From: Planctomycetota bacterium | GTDB taxonomy: Bacteria > Planctomycetota > Planctomycetia > Pirellulales > Thermoguttaceae | Assembly (NCBI GenBank): GCA_021784975.1 | Contig: JAJYGU010000180.1 | Location: forward strand, 1 to 15,799 | DNA length: 15,799 nt | Direction of reading: 5' to 3' | Shown here: one piece after another, positions 14,169 through 15,799 of the stretch | Layout of the letters: every line of letters starts with the position of its first letter | Numbering within the stretch: position 1 is the first letter of the stretch | Translations under genes and position numbers: made by a program | Notes under the pieces: model-generated | Database searches by the model: none | What the model saw: only the letters and a program-made list of their open reading frames with translations | What the model was told of the DNA's origin: nothing

Positions 14169-14204
14169 AACGAACCACGCTGGACACCATGCGCGTGGTT
14201 CGTT
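14169..14204. promoter_or_regulatory. Perfect 12-bp inverted repeat upstream of the HTH gene (putative operator)
   Basis: AACGAACCACGC (14169-14180) and GCGTGGTTCGTT (14193-14204) are exact complements separated by 12 nt. On the minus strand the repeat ends just before the ribosome binding site of the HTH gene. It is a good candidate for the binding site of that dimeric HTH protein. As RNA it would be a stable hairpin and could instead mark the 3' end of the upstream DUF1559 remnant, although no T-tract follows. Confidence 0.5.
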
Positions 14205-14312
14205 GCATCTTACTCCGTCGGCAACAGGCAGCTAAGGTGTTGACACCTGTCGGCGGCAACGTTCGCCTGCACCGTCAAAGCGTTGCCGACGATCGGCACA
14301 TACTCACAAACC

Positions 14313-14883
14313 TTAGTACATGCTGGCGTCGATGGCCTGCCCGTCGGCGCGGTTGCCAAGCTGATAATGGATATGCGGCGCGATCCCGTAGCTGATCTGA
14401 TGCACCGAGCCGTCGCAGAAAGCCATGTTGCACATGCCGGCGTGGGCGCTGCCGAAGATTGACTGGTTGGTATATCCCGCTGTATCTTGTCTCGGTCCAT
14501 AACCGATGGGATTAAGGTCGGCAAAACAAACCTCACGAATGGTGACGGGATCGCAGCCGCAATAAATGACCGTGTAATCGTCGAAATAGCCATCGGTGTA
14601 GTGCATCGCGTCGACGTACTTCTCACCGCACAGATATGTGTTACTCGTTCCGTCCGAGATTTGGCCCATCGTCACCGTGCTAAACGGGACGAATATGCCG
14701 CCTTGGCCAACGGGCATGGCTGCCATCTCCGCATTGATGGCTTCTGTGGCAGTCGTCGTCAAGGCCGCATCAGCGGCCGCAGTACCATAGTTGTCGGCAT
14801 AAGCTGTCAAGGCGGAAGTGTTGGCGTTGCCAACACCGCCTCCCATATCGCAGAACCCATTGCCAGCGTAGTCTGTGCATGCC
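14313..14883 (-). pseudogene. DUF1559 (SBP_bac_10) protein, 5'-truncated remnant
   Basis: The C-terminal part of a DUF1559 protein, a family greatly expanded in planctomycetes. Family sequence is recognisable from DYAGNGF near 14870 to the stop: MGQISDGTSNTYLCGEKY, then HAGMCNMAFCDGSVH, the H-x9-DG signature, and a normal ending. The defining front end, a type IV pilin-like signal helix (GFTLVELLVVIAIIG type) and the following helical region, is missing. The frame stays open upstream to 15053, but that part (about 58 residues) is Arg/Lys/Thr-rich translation of the repeat at 14913-14959 and of the hicB 3' end. No frameshift or stop was seen within the remaining part, so the truncation looks like a deletion or replacement. 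Without the pilin-like signal it should not be exported. Confidence 0.8.
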
Positions 14884-14912
14884 CATGGACGCGGGCTGGT
14901 GGCCCTTGCCCG

Positions 14913-14959
14913 TTTCGTGTTTTCGCTCTTTCGCGTCTTTGCGATCTCCTTCGTGTTCT
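14913..14959. repeat. Degenerate TTTCGTGTTT-type non-coding repeat
   Basis: Low-complexity sequence made of variants of TTTCGTGTT, TTTCGCGTC, TTTGCGATC and TTCGTGTTC (on the other strand GAACACGAAGG, AAAGACGCGAAAG). I recognise this kind of sequence as a recurrent intergenic element in planctomycete genomes. It sits exactly where the front of the DUF1559 gene should be. The rest of 14884-15018 shows no coding sequence. Confidence 0.55.
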
Positions 14960-15018
14960 GGACGCAAGCATGCGCGGTATTGATGCTACAGACTCGTTCC
15001 TTTACGCCCCGGCCACGG

Positions 15019-15423
15019 TCACTTGGCCATTTCGATGGCCGCGGCCCGAACAAAATCGGACAGCCCGCTGTAACCCTTTCGTTTCGCCGTGGTTTCCAAC
15101 AGCGCCTTCTCTTCCGCCGTCAGCCGGACGTTAACCTGCGCCGTCCGGATCCCTTCCTGAGCCGGCGACGGCGGCCGCTGCCCTTCCTCTAGTAAGTAGG
15201 CCACCGCCCCGGTCAAGGCTTCTCGCGTGTCTTCAATGCACTGGTTGGCGGTCTTGCCGTCGCCGTGGACGTTGGGCAACTCCAGCCCGCGGCCGTACCA
15301 GTGGCCATCCTCGCAGGCCAGAATGACTTGATACCGCTCGGCAATCTTCGTGGCTTCAGCCAGCGTCTTGGCGTCGAACGGCCGATCAAGCGCCTTGGCA
15401 GAGTTTTTCGGCTTGGCGGACAT
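15019..15423 (-). CDS. hicB: HicB-family antitoxin
   Basis: 134 residues. Neutralises the HicA toxin and represses the pair's promoter. The HicB fold is at about 30-82: YQVILACEDGHWYGRGLELP, then HGDGKTANQCIEDTREALTG. A ribbon-helix-helix DNA-binding end is at about 95-134: VNVRLTAEEKALLETTAKRK, GLSDFVRAAAIE. About 28 extra residues precede the HicB fold. ATG 15423 lies inside hicA, giving a 38-nt overlap, which fits translational coupling with toxin first and antitoxin second, the usual hicAB order. An internal start would remove the overlap, but no in-frame ATG was seen before the fold. Downstream is the DUF1559 remnant. Confidence 0.9.
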   Translation of the reverse strand: MSAKPKNSAKALDRPFDAKTLAEATKIAERYQVILACEDGHWYGRGLELPNVHGDGKTANQCIEDTREALTGAVAYLLEEGQRPPSPAQEGIRTAQVNVRLTAEEKALLETTAKRKGYSGLSDFVRAAAIEMAK

Positions 15424-15577
15424 AGTATGGTTTGACCTTTCCGTGATGGACAGGAATGGAGAACGGTTGCTCGCCGGGCTTGATAAAGTAGTGGTGCGAA
15501 CCGCCGATCCGCGCCAGCCGGTAGCCGGCCGTTTCCAGCATTTTGCGAACCTCAGCGAACCGCGTTTCGTTCGGCAT
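15386..15577 (-). CDS. hicA: HicA-family mRNA interferase toxin
   Basis: 63 residues, normal for HicA (YcfA family), a small double-stranded-RNA-binding-like fold that cleaves mRNA until bound by HicB. GYRLARIGGSHHYFIKPG (18-35) holds the conserved GSH with catalytic His28, and IPVHHGKVKPYYVRQ (41-55) is the typical second half. All key residues are present, so the toxin looks intact. ATG 15577 has no Shine-Dalgarno; the -10 box ends 6 nt upstream, so the transcript is probably leaderless. It overlaps hicB by 38 nt. Confidence 0.9.
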   Translation of the reverse strand: MPNETRFAEVRKMLETAGYRLARIGGSHHYFIKPGEQPFSIPVHHGKVKPYYVRQAEKLCQGA

Positions 15578-15583
15578 GATTTT

Positions 15584-15611
15584 AGTATACTGTCGGCTAT
15601 GCTACGGTCAA
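15584..15611 (-). promoter_or_regulatory. Strong sigma70-type promoter for hicAB
   Basis: On the minus strand TTGACC (15611-15606) and TATACT (15589-15584) are 16 nt apart, each matching the consensus at 5 of 6 positions. The -10 lies in the 8-bp palindrome AGTATACT (15584-15591), a possible part of the HicB operator. Only 6 nt separate the -10 from ATG 15577, so transcription should begin at or next to the start codon. Confidence 0.65.
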
Positions 15612-15687
15612 GAGCCCCTCGTCATCGCTGCTTTACCGTGGCGCCGTCATTGGTGATTGCTCGGCAAGACGGAAGGAAGTGATGCGA

Positions 15688-15799
15688 TTACCGCTTCTTC
15701 AGCGTCACGCTCATGCCGGCGCCCTGCATGAAGAAGGCGGTTTCCAAGTCTGGATTGGTGGTGATCGCCTTGACGTACTGTGGATCGGCCATGCGCGGG
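15688..15799 (-). CDS. C-terminal end of an unidentified protein (partial)
   Basis: The last 36 codons of a minus-strand gene entering from the right window edge, ending TAA at 15688-15690. The readable end includes MADPQYVKAITTNPDLETAF and the final MSVTLKKR. G/C dominates third codon positions, as in the real genes here, which supports coding. Too little is visible to assign a family. The ATG within this stretch (15791-15789) could make it a tiny complete gene of 34 residues, but an in-frame codon precedes it and no ribosome binding site can be judged. Confidence 0.5.
   Translation of the reverse strand, partial: PRMADPQYVKAITTNPDLETAFFMQGAGMSVTLKKR

Noticed and set aside
14884..15053. N-terminal part of the open frame leading into the DUF1559 remnant
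   Set aside because: It is basic low-complexity translation of a non-coding repeat and of the hicB 3' end, with no pilin-like signal; not treated as protein.

Overview
The window is GC-rich and most likely comes from a planctomycete (Planctomycetota, possibly Pirellulales-like). Three things point there: a DUF1559 (SBP_bac_10) remnant with its terminal H-x9-DG signature, small secreted proteins of planctomycete style (one Cys-rich, one Trp-rich with PFYGH motifs), and dense short palindromic repeats between genes. TAG is the commonest stop codon here (8 of 15 gene ends read), which is unusual for bacteria in general. No rRNA, tRNA, CRISPR array, transposase or complete mobile element was seen.

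Positions 1-6182 (+) hold an envelope transport block. It contains an RND efflux permease (5' end outside the window), its HlyD-type membrane fusion adaptor, whose ribosome binding site overlaps the permease stop codon, and after a 285-nt gap a phosphate-selective-porin (OprP/O-P family) outer membrane protein. Positions 6298-7430 (+) carry two small secreted proteins of unknown function. A 71-nt nested palindromic repeat precedes the first. The second has a good sigma70-type promoter candidate with a palindrome over its -10 box.

Positions 7635-13217 are housekeeping: purD (+), a primary-type sigma70 factor (-), rpmG for ribosomal protein L33 (+, only 54 residues), and recJ (+). The gaps between these genes are packed with inverted repeats. 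Two REP-like hairpins face each other between the convergent purD and sigma genes. A second family, with core GTAGGTCAGG, occurs four times around rpmG and recJ, and the TAG of its conserved edge is the stop codon of both genes.

Positions 13265-15799 (all -) are an accessory patch. It holds a small two-helix membrane protein, a lone HTH (XRE) antitoxin-like gene behind a perfect 12-bp inverted repeat, a 5'-truncated DUF1559 pseudogene whose missing front end is replaced by non-coding repeat sequence, a hicA-hicB toxin-antitoxin pair whose promoter placement predicts a leaderless hicA transcript, and the last 36 codons of an unidentified gene.

I did not find a convincing new multi-gene system. 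The observations most worth following up are the repeat families and their relation to stop codons, the paired small secreted proteins, the leaderless hicA promoter, the operator-like inverted repeat at the lone HTH gene, and the L33 protein with half its zinc ligands.
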